From Istiophorus platypterus (Eukaryota; Chordata; Actinopteri; Istiophoriformes; Istiophoridae): a stretch of 64,000 bases of DNA. The translations under genes were made by a program, and so were the position numbers. The stretch covers positions 8,443,412 through 8,507,411 of the forward strand of contig CM029119.1 of the NCBI GenBank assembly GCA_016859345.1. The letters run 5' to 3'. The notes beneath the pieces were generated by a model. That model was not told where the DNA came from. It made no database searches and saw only the letters and a program-made list of their open reading frames with translations. Shown here piece after piece: positions 1 to 25,798 of this stretch (its first letter is position 1; the number at the start of each line of letters is the position of its first letter).

Positions 1-3258
<3,258 letters not shown>

Positions 3259-6019
3259 CCACCGCCCACTTTATCCCGCACATACACAGACTGTAATTCA
3301 ATAAACTGTCGGACCACTGGAAAATCAGGCCAGGGTGGGCAAGTGATGTGTGCAGCCCTAAAACATAGTGAAAGATTAGTTTTTGTGTTTTTTTGAATGA
3401 ACACACCTGAATGTATAGCATGAATGGGCAGCATTTATGTGTTCTCCTCCTAATGCTCCATAAATGCTGAAGTTTTCATCCGGCCCTCGCACGCTCTGTC
3501 CCTTGCCAAGTGGATGTGCCATGTCAGGATTAAATGAGGGAAGGAGGCCACGTTGAGTGACCAGGACGTAGTCGCAAAACAATTTTTCACCCAGGCATCT
3601 AACAGGATCATGTTCGGACTACTTAAAATTCTGGGGGGTTTTGTACAAGCGCTGTATGTGGAACAGATGTCAGCTCTCGGTTTCATACGCGTCAATACGA
3701 CCCTGCTTTCGGTGAGCTTAACAAAAGCTGGGGTGGAGTGCTGTAACTACTGAGCCATTTGCCAGCCCACAACCTATGAGCCAATCACCTGCAATGATCG
3801 GACACTTCCCTCTACCCTCCATGTCGTGCACAAAGACAGCTAATGAAGTGGGAGGGTAGGTTTATCTCACCCGGCCCTCAATACATTACTCAATGAGCCA
3901 AACCCAACTTCTAGTTTTACACATACTTGTACATGTTTTTTTGATTGAGACATTACAATTGTCGGTATCAGTCTTACTCTTTTTATATATGACCCTTGTT
4001 GCTGTTTTGTCCACATTTGTGTTTTTGAAGTCGTAGAAAAAGCCATCATTCATACAGTACTGTGTGTCCCCACTCCATCGTCACTGCAGTGCTGTCTAGT
4101 GCTCCCTAGCTCAGGACCAAACTCATGATTTGTGTAGTAAGCCGGAATTGAGTAAAACCTCAAGCTGATTCAGTGACAGGTGTAGCTAGAATATCATCTT
4201 TCAGTATCTCTGTTGTGTGTAAACACTTATTGGTCAGGCTGTGGTGTAGAAGGTATGGTTGTCATTAGGACGTTTTATCTTGTCAAGTACTGACATATAA
4301 TAGAATTCCCACTCGGTAATGCTTCGTTAGACAAACGTACATTTTTGACTTTTTCCCCTACAGAGAAATAACCACCGTACATCTTTTTTTTCTCTCTTTC
4401 TTTCGTTAATTAATTTTCACTCAGCCTCGGTTGGGGGTCTAAACGCTGGAGGTAAGACATCACATGACCAGCTTTGTAGTTTACCCTTCAGGCACGCTGC
4501 TTTTTCTCATCCACTCCAGCAGTCAGTTTGTATCTGAGCATACCAGACATAAGAAACAGAGTGATATAATGCTGCATCTTGCACTCTTGGGTTGCAATAC
4601 CCAAAATTTTGTGTCCGATCCTTTTTTGGTACAGAAGGTCAGTGAGTATTGGTCTATTTCTTAAGCTTGAGCAGTTTTCCAGTATGTCAATTTACACTGT
4701 AGTGTACTTAGGGAGTAGTTGAGTAGCTAGTGGCTGTTTGAACAGTCGCTTTGCCATAGGGGAGCTCTTAAGAGGAGCTGCAGTTTACTCTGGGAGGTCA
4801 AGGACCAAATTTGTTTGCATGGGTGCCGCACAAGCATCTGGGCCATCCTCCCTCAAGAAAACTCTGACAGCACATTAGCGACACAGCACAGAGTCCTCAT
4901 GTAATGTAACAAATTCTCATTTTTTTTTAGACTTGCATGCACACTTAACGAGAGAGAAAAGGGACCCCCAAGACATGTAGTGACTAAGAAAATAAGTTTA
5001 GCTCTCTCCGAGTTCAGCTGCATTGTTTCAATGGATATGTTGCCCATAGCGGTTTCCCGCAGGTTCTCTTTTAGGGCCCTACCCGCTTCTTCTTTCCACT
5101 TTCTCCACTGTCAAAGCCATTTCATTTCTTTCAATAAGGATCGTTAGTCCTCACCATGGCAACATAGATGTTTTACCAGAGAGGGATAGACTAATGCGGT
5201 ACTATAGTAACAGGATGAAGTGGGAGACTTTTTTCCAAGTCAAAGTTTATGTCTTACATCTATGTAGTGGAAAGCTTGAAAGCTGACAAGCGAAATCCCC
5301 GGAGGACTCATACAATAAATGATTGTGTGGTAGAGAAAATAGATTTTTCTTATGTCAAGAAACATTTTGAGTCAGAATATTGAAGTTCCTTCACAAAATG
5401 ATTCAGCTCAGGACTTAGGCTCAGTGAACTTGAGTGAAACATGTACTGAAACATGTATCATCTCATGAGCATTGTCCTTTATGTTGATGTTGGTGTCAGT
5501 GTTGTTGGTCGACGACAGCACTGTGTCCTGATGCTTGCAGTCTTAATTACTCTGCACAACCATGTCGACCAGCCCTGGTAGTTCTGAGCTTCATGCCATC
5601 TTCAGGACAATTTGTAAGAAAACTACTACAGCAGTGTAATGTTTCTTTAAAGAAATCTGGAGCTGAAGTAACTGTAAATATGTTTTCCAAAGAAACCTAA
5701 GGTGAAGAAACCACTTTCTAGATGTCTGTTCGCCCTATGAGTGTGTGTGTGTGTGTATGTGAATCATCAGAGCCAAGCGGCTGTGAATATAGTGTCTAAT
5801 TTATTTGTATAAGTGATTTGCAGGCCTGTTGTCTAATGAATATTGTTGATTACTGAGTTGATGAATGACAATTAAGGAATGTGATAATTTAAGGCTTTAG
5901 TTTGAGCCCGGAGGGATTTGCTTGAAAAGAACCTGCACTGAAACACCTGCAAAGACAAGGCACCTCAAAATTCAGTTTCACTGCTGGATCACTTTACATT
6001 TACATGAGATTGATGATTT

Positions 6020-6057
<38 letters not shown>

Positions 6058-6354
6058 GTGTTTTTGTCATTATTGTCATTTTGGCTCTTGCTTGTGTCCC
6101 ATGAACCCATTCTTCTGTTAAGTTGTGGTGGGAACTCCTCTCTGCATCAGGGGCACCCCCTGCTGCTGAACACGCTGCAGCCAGGGAAAAGCTGGTCCTT
6201 GACAGAGCAGCCAACACAACGCCTTTTCTCTCCTCTCCTTTGTCAGGTTTCCTCCTTGTAAATTGTACAGACTGCAAACATAAACCACACAAAAGAGAAA
6301 AAATGGGAAAAAAATCAACTGACTCTTTTAAACTTGTAAAAAAAAAAAAATAAA
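3259..6354 (+). other. Probable capn15 3' UTR and downstream DNA
   Basis: No coding exon is recognisable. Candidate poly(A) signals are AATAAA at 3300-3305 (only 42 nt after the stop), 5314-5319 and 6349-6354, with another at 6516-6521. The AT-rich stretch just before 6349 looks like the end of a vertebrate 3' UTR, but the true cleavage site cannot be decided from sequence alone. A (TA)n tract lies at about 6026-6051. Confidence 0.4.
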
Positions 6355-9300
6355 TGAAATTATAATAGTAGAAACAAAAAAAGAAACAATGCTGAAAAAA
6401 TGGATATGTGATGAATGTGAGATATATTTTAATGATCTTTTCTGGGGGAGGGATATGAGTATATGTGTACAAACAGACATATGTTTAATTTTCAATCTCA
6501 GGTTCCAATGGACCAAATAAATTTTTTAAATTAAAAGTAAACATTTGTCATTATTACATCAATTATGTTTTTCACATTCAATATTCTATCTATTATACAT
6601 CCACAAAGAGGCTGTCTTAGTTTGTGACTCAGAGAAATGACCCGTATGCAGAACTGTCAAAACTAATTATTTTTAATAATGCAAGGAAGTCAAAGCTTTC
6701 AAACTGCAGATAATTAAGGATGAAAACAGTCTGATGAAAGAATAATGTATTTACATATCAAAAATGTTTTTCATTTACACACTCTTGTTTACTGCACTTT
6801 TATTGATTCCAGAAATCGACTGTAGAGGGTTTCCAGAACCCCAAACACATCACTTTCTGACAGTGTCATCGCTTATCCCTTTTTGCTTCTCATTTCTTGG
6901 TTTGTGATGTGCATCTTCTCCCCTCTGCGTTCCCTCATCATAGCAGTGTGTTTTTGCTGAATATTTTTGAGGAATATATCAGGTATTTTATGCTATTGTT
7001 TGTCTGTATGTGTGTCCACTCTCTGAGTCTCCACCCCTTCTCCCAAACCTCCCCCACCTTTTGCCTTCATTCTACCCCACCCATCTTTTTCTAAAAATGT
7101 CCCTCTGTCCTGCTTTCCACTCCTCTCTGCTTTGCCCCCCACCTTCCTCCAAAGCAAATCCCCTCCCAAACCCAAATCTAGCTCCATCTCCCTCTCCCTT
7201 GTCCCCTCTAACCTCAGACGCAAGGAGCCACTCTATAGTCCTCAGCCCACCCTATTCCTACTTAGACGCCGTGGGGGTAAGTTTTCAAGATCTCAGCAGA
7301 GACACCAAGAAGGCTCCATGAGGTGTTCACATCTAGCACAAGGAGTTGTCAATCACTTTCTTCTGTCCTGTACCCAGAACCAAGAAAACTCTTAATCATC
7401 TAGAAGCCACTCTGCTCATCTGGAACCACAGGTACAACTTCTAAAATATTCTTCCATGTCTTGCTGTAGTCACATAACCAAGTCATGATCATCATCTTTG
7501 TCAGTTGTTCTTGACAAGGCAGAGTGAAAATGTGATAATGCTGTGGGCAGATAATCAGTGGAGGGACTTTGCATGCTAAAGACTGTCATGGACAGATATG
7601 TAAGGAGAGAAAAGCAAAAACCTGCCCTCTCGTGGGAAATCTGTTCATTTCCAACCCCGGGCCTCCCTGGTGCAATGTAGATATGAAGGAACTAATTAGA
7701 TATAGGCCATTCATTTATGTCTGCAGACATGATAAGGCCCAAGCAACGTTGGGTATGAAATTAAAAAGATACAGAGTTCCTCAAAGTAGAGGAAAAGTTG
7801 TTTTCATGTTTAACTGGGACGAGGAGTGTCAAGGGTACAAAAGAGTGTCTCAGTGTGATAAAGTAAAGTATTTATTGTACCAGACTTTAGCTAAAAATAG
7901 CATTTCATTGCTACAAGCTACATGGAGTTAAACGTAGTTTGGCTTATTTTCAAAGCCAGGTTAAGTACTGCTGAATTTTAGAGCCAAGGAAATATGTGTA
8001 ATAACAATAAACAGAGAATACAATTACAGACACTTGATCTAAACCAAACAGAAATTAGATGATACGTAGCATACTTGCTACCATACATGATTCTTACCAG
8101 CAAATTCTCAGATGTTATTTTCCAGTAATATCTAAAGGAAGACCAAAGGAAGTATGTGAGCTACAGAGAGCTGTTTGCCGCCTCCACTAGATGATCACAT
8201 TTCTCTCCCCACTTACTTTCCCTCATGTCAAGTCAAGTAAATAAATCATGTGACATGCAATAAGAGGGGGCAAGGGTTGGAGGGACAGAGGATTTTTGTC
8301 AAGGCCAGATGCACTTGTGACCCAACTCGAAGAAAGTACCCAATGCAGCCCCTACTTGTCTGAGATTTGGGTGATCCTCTTATCATGAGAGTTTCCGTCA
8401 TCAGGGCATCAGGCACAGAGTGTATGTGTGTGCAAGAGGGTTTATTTTAAAGCACAAAAACAAGCACCGGTCTAACTTAAACCATCTTATCTAGGTTGGA
8501 AAAAGATTCCTGTGTCTGCCTTGAGATTAACACGGCGTATAATTGGCAGGAATCCATACTGTCGCTGATTAATGTATAGCCCATTTCAGTGTTGCTCTGT
8601 AAAAATGTCATATCCTTGATAAAGTCAAATCTGGAGCTTTGTTTATTTATATATAACTGTATTTTCTTAAAATGTTATCATCAGTTCTGAAATAGCTTTT
8701 GTGGGTCCAGGCAACAGTAATGCATGATCAAAAGTAGCTTTTCAAACCCTGTATGATGTCATCTAAGGGGAGAGAAAAATCTTTGTTGTGTCACTGCATT
8801 GTGTAACTTGGTTGTCAGGGTACATGCTCTGTGAGGCTTGGAACTGTATGTCCTCCCACTGAAGTCTAGATTTCCAACTCTGCTTTTTCTCATTTGTCTG
8901 TCTGACCTTGTGGGGGTTCCCTGTCCCTCCAAGCCCATAGACTCTGCTTTGTATCTGTCAGTGAGCACACAAAGACTTGTAAGCTAATGGGAATTGATGT
9001 ATAGAATGTCAAAGGGAGTTGAATTGGTTGGGGCGTTTTGTTTCAGTCCAGTTTGAGTGACAGATCCAGGACTGACACCAAAGCATTGCATAACATTTCG
9101 TAATACTCTGCCAGGATACAGCAACTCTGAAACTTTTCTTTATATCTAGCTTTTCAAACTATGACCACAACGTAAAGTGTATAGACATGGTGCATGTGTT
9201 ACAAAGTAATCTACAAGGAATGTGCACCTGCACATATTTGACTAGCTGACGTAGCCTTCTCCCAGAGGACATCAAGTTACAGTCTGGAAAGCTGAGCGTG

Positions 9301-9643
9301 GTTCAAATTTTGCCGTTTTCTTAAAGCTCTGACCACATCCAGCACCACCAATGGTTGTGGTCAGAGGTGTGCTTTGTTTCACCAGTGAAGCAAATCCCAA
9401 ACCACCAATGATATCATATTGTCCTGGAGTACACCTTTACATCATTGCAGTAAGGTGAAAAATAAACCACAGGATTCAGCGAAAACAAGCTTTTTAAAAG
9501 GTGTCAAGTTACTGTTTCAATTCCTGTTCACCCTCTTAAATAGGCCGAACATTAAGTTACATATATTCATCACAGTATAAATGATATCAAACTCAAATTA
9601 ACTGAAATGTACTGTTTTCTTGGATCCATAATTCTCCTCCTAG
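6355..9643. other. Intergenic: capn15 to mss51
   Basis: No recognised gene. About 7010-7260 is strongly pyrimidine-rich on the + strand. A 120-codon open frame at 7569-7931 (+) has no recognisable motif and I do not call it a gene. An 11-bp perfect inverted repeat sits at 9327-9366. The 5' non-coding exon or promoter of the downstream mss51 gene is probably somewhere here, because the first coding exon is preceded by a splice acceptor. Confidence 0.5.
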
Positions 9644-9663
9644 TGGAAAGCGAAGGCCACAAC

Positions 9664-17146
<7,483 letters not shown>

Positions 17147-17969
17147 GAGGCCACCGTGAAGAAAACCAGAACCTTTTTAGGGTCTCGCTGATCCCTCTCT
17201 TTAAAGATGTGATTTTTTTAGGATTTTGGGAAGTATTTGGGGAATTTGAGGGGCTCCTGGCAGCCTTAAAGTGGTGGACAGTGCTAAGCTGTGCTGTGAA
17301 TTGTTAGATACAGACAATGAACTTAAATTCTCTTTTGGGGCAGAGAACATTTTTCATAGAGGAAAAGTGCCGTCACCTCTGCAATAGTCAACTAAACAAT
17401 TTCCCTTGAATTCTGATATGGTTAATTAATGAGACAGATTATAAAAATCAGTCCAGGCTCATTGTTAAGATTGATGGCACCTGAGAGCCCCCGCAGGAAT
17501 CAAAGGTTTGTAATTCACTTGTGCCGTGAGGTACCATGGATGCTGGATACAATGGTACATGGGTGCATATACATAAGGAGACCAAAATTAGCTCAGTCTT
17601 CATTTGATGGTCTAATTTAATCTGCAGCTATACCTATTCCTACATCAAACCCTAGCTGCATGCTAATGTATCACATGATTTAAACACATTTAAGGAAATT
17701 ATGTGTTCCAGGGAGCCTAACTTTAACTTAATCATTGCTTTTATTTTTTTCCTTATCTTTATGACTCTTTTTCTTGTTTTCAGCTGTTGCTGGACTTAAA
17801 AAAGGGGTTTTTTGTTCTACCTTTATTTATGACTATTTATGACAACTAGTGTTAATGCTTCAAACAGTCATCTGATCTGCATGTCTTCTTTAGTAGACAC
17901 TGTAATAGTTCTTTAATTGCTGAGTGGAGAATCTACACATGCAACTATACCTTTTCTCTGTCTCTTAAC

Positions 17970-17975
17970 AATAAA
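17970..17975 (+). terminator. Poly(A) signal of mss51 copy A
   Basis: AATAAA about 820 nt after the stop. It is the first canonical signal I see in the 3' UTR. Confidence 0.6.
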
Positions 17976-19114
17976 AAAGGCCCAAAAGCCAAGCAGCATT
18001 TTTTTTGACAGCTGTTTTCAGGTGGATTCATGGTGGATTACATTTTACATTATATTATAAAACACAGAATGAGCTACAGGATTAAATACTGCTATGAGAT
18101 AAGCAATCACCAAAATGAAATTAAAAAAAAAAAAATCTAATATAATATGCATCACTAATTTCAGGCTTCTACATGGGCTGGCTAGTATTACATAAACAAA
18201 GCAATAGTTTTCATGCCATCTTTCTGTGTTGATACATGATCCAGGCTTGTAGTCTAGAGGAGAAACGACCTAATTTTCCAATCATTTACCAGTCAAGTGA
18301 TAAAACAAATGATAAAATTGTGGAATACTGTATGTTATGACAATGACTGCTCTCTCATCACAATGAGCTTCGCAGTTAAAAAAAAAGTTCTAACTGAATA
18401 TAGAAAAAATATTTTCAATGGGTGATGTGAAACTTTGGGTCCATGTACAGTATAAGAGTTCCATTTTGCAAATGTTGATCTATAGCAATGAAAAAAGTGG
18501 TGGAAAAATCTGTGTCTTTTTCTAGGATAGTGTGTGAAAATAAATAATAATGCTCAATCAAGACACTGATACTAACAATTTAAACATAATCATTCCATCT
18601 CTGTCTGCATGTGATTTTTTGTTTTCATTCATCAGAAGGGGAATTATCTTGAGATTTATGGTGAAACAGCCTTTACAGTGTGACACTGACCTCTAGTTGA
18701 TGAAGGTGGTAGAAACACACAGACAGTAATGGTTGTTATTGCAATAGTGGGGCTCAGGAACATTAGTAGTCACAAGCCATGTGCTGGTGAGTTGGCAATT
18801 AAATTGAAGTAACTGAATCAGTCTTTTAATAAAAAGTAATCATGGGTAGAATTGTATCCTTCAATAATGCATGAGTTTATGGGTATTTTCTTGCCCTAAA
18901 TAAGGTACATTCATATCTATAAGTAGATTGCAAGTAGTGGCCAATGTGAGTCCCACTCTTGTGAAGTTAGGAATGGACTGGAGTTGTCAGAGTTTTTTAG
19001 AAGGGAAGGCACAGGTGCTATATCTGGCGGCAGCAGCCCCCAGCAGGCTGCTCAGATAACAAACTGGAGGAGCAGCAGAGGAAGAAACAGGGGCACCTTT
19101 GTGAGACTCTAAAA
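17976..19114. other. Intergenic between mss51 copies, with probable 5' region of copy B
   Basis: No coding exon is found, and specifically no match to the conserved N-terminal block of copy A. A CAGGTG E-box lies at about 19011 and GC-richer sequence immediately precedes the copy B start, so the copy B promoter is plausibly about 18950-19110. The promoter call is inference. Confidence 0.4.
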
Positions 19115-21870
<2,756 letters not shown>

Positions 21871-22689
21871 AGGAGCGAAGTGCTGCGGTGCACACACAAT
21901 GTTGCCTGTCACATCTGGAGCTCTGATTTTTTTGACTATGAAGCATTGGGGTTTTTTAAGCCTGTTTTTTCATATAATTTTTTTTTTTTAATAGAAGTAG
22001 TTAAAATAGCATGTAAAAACAAATGTACTACTGTTATAAAGTTAGAATCATTTTATTATGTTAACAACTGTAAGTATTGGCTCTGAGATTTACATTCACT
22101 GTCTCAACTTCATGGCAAGCAACTGCCAGTTTTAAGATTTGACTAAACTGTATCTGAACTATTGTTGTGTTTGGAGAGAGGCGATCAAACTTTGCAGAAA
22201 CAGTCAAATGTCTACTGATATTACATCTACAAAACAACAAAACATTTTAAATTATTAAATACAAGGCTATATTTTAGGTTCTGGCTATACCACAGCTTTT
22301 CTCATATTTATTTTAAAGAAATAATTTCAACCAAGATTAGAAAGACATGTTTTCATCATAATGTTATGTTTATCTATCCAAAATGTATGACAGTGAAGTC
22401 TGCAATTTAGTTGCAATTAACAATCTCATATCATATTGTCACCCTCTGATTTGAACATTTGCTTACTGCAATTCAGGACTTTATGTCATTTTCTAGAGAT
22501 AAACCAATCTGGCTATTATTTCACTTGATTTTGGGCTGTAAATCGATTATTACTTTGCATCATTCATTACACAACATAGAGTACACATACACAGCTTTGT
22601 GTTTAATGTGTTTAATGTACCAATAACCATTTCCATGCAATACAAGCAAATTAGTGTTTTCATCTTAATCTGTAAATCGACGTTATGCC
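21871..22689 (+). other. Probable 3' UTR of mss51 copy B
   Basis: AT-rich non-coding sequence. The nearest plausible poly(A) signal is the variant ATTAAA at 22254-22259. No canonical AATAAA occurs before 23085. Nothing else is recognisable. Confidence 0.4.
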
Positions 22690-23560
22690 TTCACTTCTAG
22701 TGAGGTTTGAAGGATAAAACCAGGTCTCCAATGTAAAGAACAAGGTTGACAAAGGCTCAAATGGTAACAGTGTTAAGGTCTGCATGGGAACACTTGAAAA
22801 CACAGATGTAAGGATTGTACATGTAGCGTCTATAACCAAAGAAAGCTCAAAGAATGACAGTGAGCAAGTACAACAGCGCTGCCATGATGTTGAACACAAA
22901 CTCCATCATACTGAACCCAAATGGGAGGAAAGACCGCAGAAGCTTGAGCAGATGGAGAACCACAATGACCAGGATGAAAACACTAAATACGATGATGCTG
23001 CTGCATATAATCCGAACAGGATGATAGAACCATTAAACCATTTACAAAATGGTCAGGAGAAGCAGCAGTGAGAATAATACAGGCAATAAAAGCCTCTGCT
23101 GTGCAGAGAACTCCTCTCAGTCTGGATAGATGGCCACTGGGACAAGTATTTCTTGGCATTACAGCATCAATCAGGAAGACAACAGTAGCCGCTAGGGGAT
23201 ATTGACATCACAGGATGTTGACGATGCAGGAGAGGCAGATGAAAACAGCTGCAAAGACCAGTGTGGCAGAAATTGACCATCACAGTACACAGGATGGTCA
23301 GGCCTCAGGTCAGGTCAGCCCAGTTGGGGAGGAAGGCGGCCAATAGGATGTGCAGTACTCTGTCCTCCATCACACACACGACCAGAGGCACAGTGATGCA
23401 GAAAACCCAGACAAACTCACACCCCACGCTCCATGGACTCGTCATCCTGCCCTTGAAGATGATGATGATGATGATAATGAAAGATAAAGTGCTGAAGATT
23501 ATTTCCAGGAGGTGTAAAAATACCTGACAACCTTTGAATAGGCTACATATGATGCTCAGT
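22690..23560 (-). pseudogene. Decayed MYADM-family (MARVEL) pseudogene
   Basis: On the minus strand, fragments in shifting frames follow the order of a MYADM-type protein: a first membrane segment with WSVGCEFVWVFCI (about 23440); NWADLT followed at once by a stop (about 23310); a hydrophobic segment SISATLVFAAVFICLSC; AEAFIACIIL (about 23080), which matches the EAFVSCIIF motif of the intact neighbour; FNIMAALLYLL (about 22890); and FVNLVLYIGDLVLSF (about 22720), which matches FMTYVNLILFTLDL. At least three frame changes and several stops separate these blocks. The copy is same-strand and 1.3 kb downstream of the intact MYADM gene, so it is a dead tandem duplicate. No restored reading is offered. 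Confidence 0.8.
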
Positions 23561-24203
23561 TTAAGACCTCCTGATCTCAAACCAAAAAGTAGAAAATCCT
23601 TTGCACCTGTACTTGAGATGATTTGTCCTTGTCGCTACTTCCTCAGTAGCAGTGAACACGTCATTCCTTGTTGCTACTGCTCCTCTGTTACTCTCACTGA
23701 AATGGAACCATGTGTTATATGACAGGTCAGCATCATTTAAACTTTTCCATTTATTCAAATTTCTTGGTCAAGCAATTGTTCTTTTGACTCAATGAGGAGG
23801 TTTTCAGTGGATGTCTCTTTAGCAGAATGACTGCTTTTGAACTCTTTATCTAGTAGTTAAAATAATCAAAACCCATCATCAGTAAGTAAGATTTATTCCC
23901 TTATCTTTTTAAAAACAGATGAATATACTGCAACTTTTCTTTTTTATCTTCTACTTCTGTTACATTTGTTTCCTCAATGTCTTAAAATAAAATGAATTAA
24001 ATTGTAAATTGGGCTGTGAATTGAACAAAAATTTGAGTATCAATAATTCTTTGGCAGTTGCTCCAAACAGGAATATAATGTAAACTGACACATACGCAAC
24101 ATCTCTCTCGCTTTCAGATATATGTTCTACTATAATTTAAACCTATTCAAGTAATACTGAAAAAAATCAGGACACAACTATGAGAGCATCTCTTTAGAGT
24201 GTC

Positions 24204-24209
24204 TTTATT
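24204..24209 (-). terminator. Candidate poly(A) signal of the MYADM-family gene
   Basis: TTTATT on the + strand, hence AATAAA on the minus strand, about 680 nt past the stop codon. Confidence 0.5.
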
Positions 24210-24891
24210 CCCACTGCACACCAGTCACTCTTGGTTTTCTGGCCTTTATCTGTGTCTGAACAATACAGTAGTTAGCAGATTAAAATTAAAATTCCATGTT
24301 TCACAAAATTGTACTCATTTGTTATGCCAACATGATATGCAGATATTCCATATAAAAGACCAGACAAAGACCAGACACCTCACTTCTCAAAAATGTTTAG
24401 TTCTGTGTTCAGTCAATTTGTGAGTCCATCTGAAAGATGCACCATTTTCTGCATTGAGAACAAAATGTAAGTTGTGTAATGTGAATATGCGTTCATTCTA
24501 CTTTTATGGGTTGGTGAATTGTTTTTTTTTTTTTTCCAAATTCCATGTGAGGCATGAAAAAAATGTAGATCACCTTTTAGGTCCAGTGTTTTGAGTGTGA
24601 TGAGAAATGAATATTTAAAGCCCCGGTCTGCGCCATTAGAGACTGTGCAACCTATTACATTCACCTAAATGTGTAAAATGTGATCATTTGACTTCAGATC
24701 AGAAATGGCACTATTCACTAACCTGAGACCAAGCTTTAAAAGCATAATTTTCAGTTAACTACCCTATACAAAAGTAAAAGTACAAAAAGTATCTATATGT
24801 GTCAAATTGACCTGAAGTACAAGCAGTTATTTAAAAGGTGTAGTTAAAGTTTGGAGGTTTTAAAGTGTTGATTGGAAAGTCCCCTCTACTT

Positions 24892-25785
24892 TTATGTGCG
24901 TTTAAAGCCACAGATACCGAGCAAAGTAAAAATTAGGTCCAATGTGAAAAGAATGAGATTCACATAGGTCATGAATGCAACCATGAACTGAATAGCCCAG
25001 ATACAGAAGCTAGGTGGACAATGACTGGGCCGAGGGTTGTTTCTGAACATAAAAAGGGGCCACATGATAGCACAGAAAATATACAGCACAACAGAGATCA
25101 CCAGGAATATAAACACAAACCTGTCCAAGTTAAAAGGCAAACAGTCCTTCAGTTTCTTGAGGATGTTGGTGGCTATGATTATAGGGAGGATCGGGAAAGG
25201 AATGGCATATGCAATAACGCACAAGATCAGGACTGGCCTGTCTCTGTAACCAGTCAGTGATATAAAAATGATGCAGCTCACAAAGGCCTCCAAAACCTTG
25301 ATGAATCCGGGCAGAGCAGCCAGGTAGCTCCCTTTCTTCTTGTCCAGGACTTTGTCCTTCACCACTTCAATTAAGTAGACAAGGCCACAAAGGAAAGCAA
25401 ATATACTCACTATCCACCCATACAGACATTTCAGGCAGGCATAGAAGTTGGCATAGGTGATAGCAACAGAGATGGTCATGAGAGCTGAAGACATGGCCAT
25501 GCCTGTGGCGAAGTCAGACCAGTCCATGCACAACCCGAGGAAGACATTGAGCCCAAGCATTTCAATGATAGTGATGATGAGAGTCATAATGGCACAGAAG
25601 GCCCAGGTGAACATGGCGTAGTTCCAGTAGGTATGGCTGCTTCCACCTCTCAAGAGAGCCAGGACAAAGGTGACCAAACACAGGATGATCTGAGCCATGT
25701 GTAACCCGCCTCGCGTAGATAACAGTGTAGAAGGCTTAAACACGGCCTTGGACATTGTGTCCTTAATGGTATCGATTATTCCCAT
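24892..25785 (-). CDS. myadm: Myeloid-associated differentiation marker-like protein (MYADM family, double MARVEL)
   Basis: One uninterrupted coding exon of 297 aa (human MYADM is about 320 aa, also with a single coding exon). About eight hydrophobic segments fall into two MARVEL-type four-helix units. Family motifs include an N-terminal STLLSTRGGLHMAQIILC-like segment, FTWAFCA, DWSDFATG, GFIKVLEAFVSCIIF and FMTYVNLILFTLDLIF near the C-terminus. MYADM proteins sit in ordered membrane domains and help organise Rac1 and junction/cortical structures. The ATG lies 13 nt inside an exon whose acceptor (cttttcag, first exon base 25798) is clear, so the 5' UTR is spliced. A decayed copy lies just downstream. 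The gene is divergent with cog7, the two start codons being about 1.15 kb apart. The family is certain; which member of the fish MYADM set it is, I cannot say. Confidence 0.88.
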   Translation of the reverse strand: MGIIDTIKDTMSKAVFKPSTLLSTRGGLHMAQIILCLVTFVLALLRGGSSHTYWNYAMFTWAFCAIMTLIITIIEMLGLNVFLGLCMDWSDFATGMAMSSALMTISVAITYANFYACLKCLYGWIVSIFAFLCGLVYLIEVVKDKVLDKKKGSYLAALPGFIKVLEAFVSCIIFISLTGYRDRPVLILCVIAYAIPFPILPIIIATNILKKLKDCLPFNLDRFVFIFLVISVVLYIFCAIMWPLFMFRNNPRPSHCPPSFCIWAIQFMVAFMTYVNLILFTLDLIFTLLGICGFKRT

Positions 25786-25798
25786 CTCTCTCAGCTTG

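Noticed and set aside
7569..7931. 120-codon open frame between capn15 and mss51
   Set aside because: No recognisable motif, no promoter or splice context. In 64 kb read in six frames a frame of this length is expected by chance.
9607..9663. Upstream ATG at 9607 as the start of mss51 copy A
   Set aside because: The intervening sequence ends in a pyrimidine-rich tract and a consensus acceptor at 9643, so it is more likely intron. The ATG at 9664 lies inside the exon.
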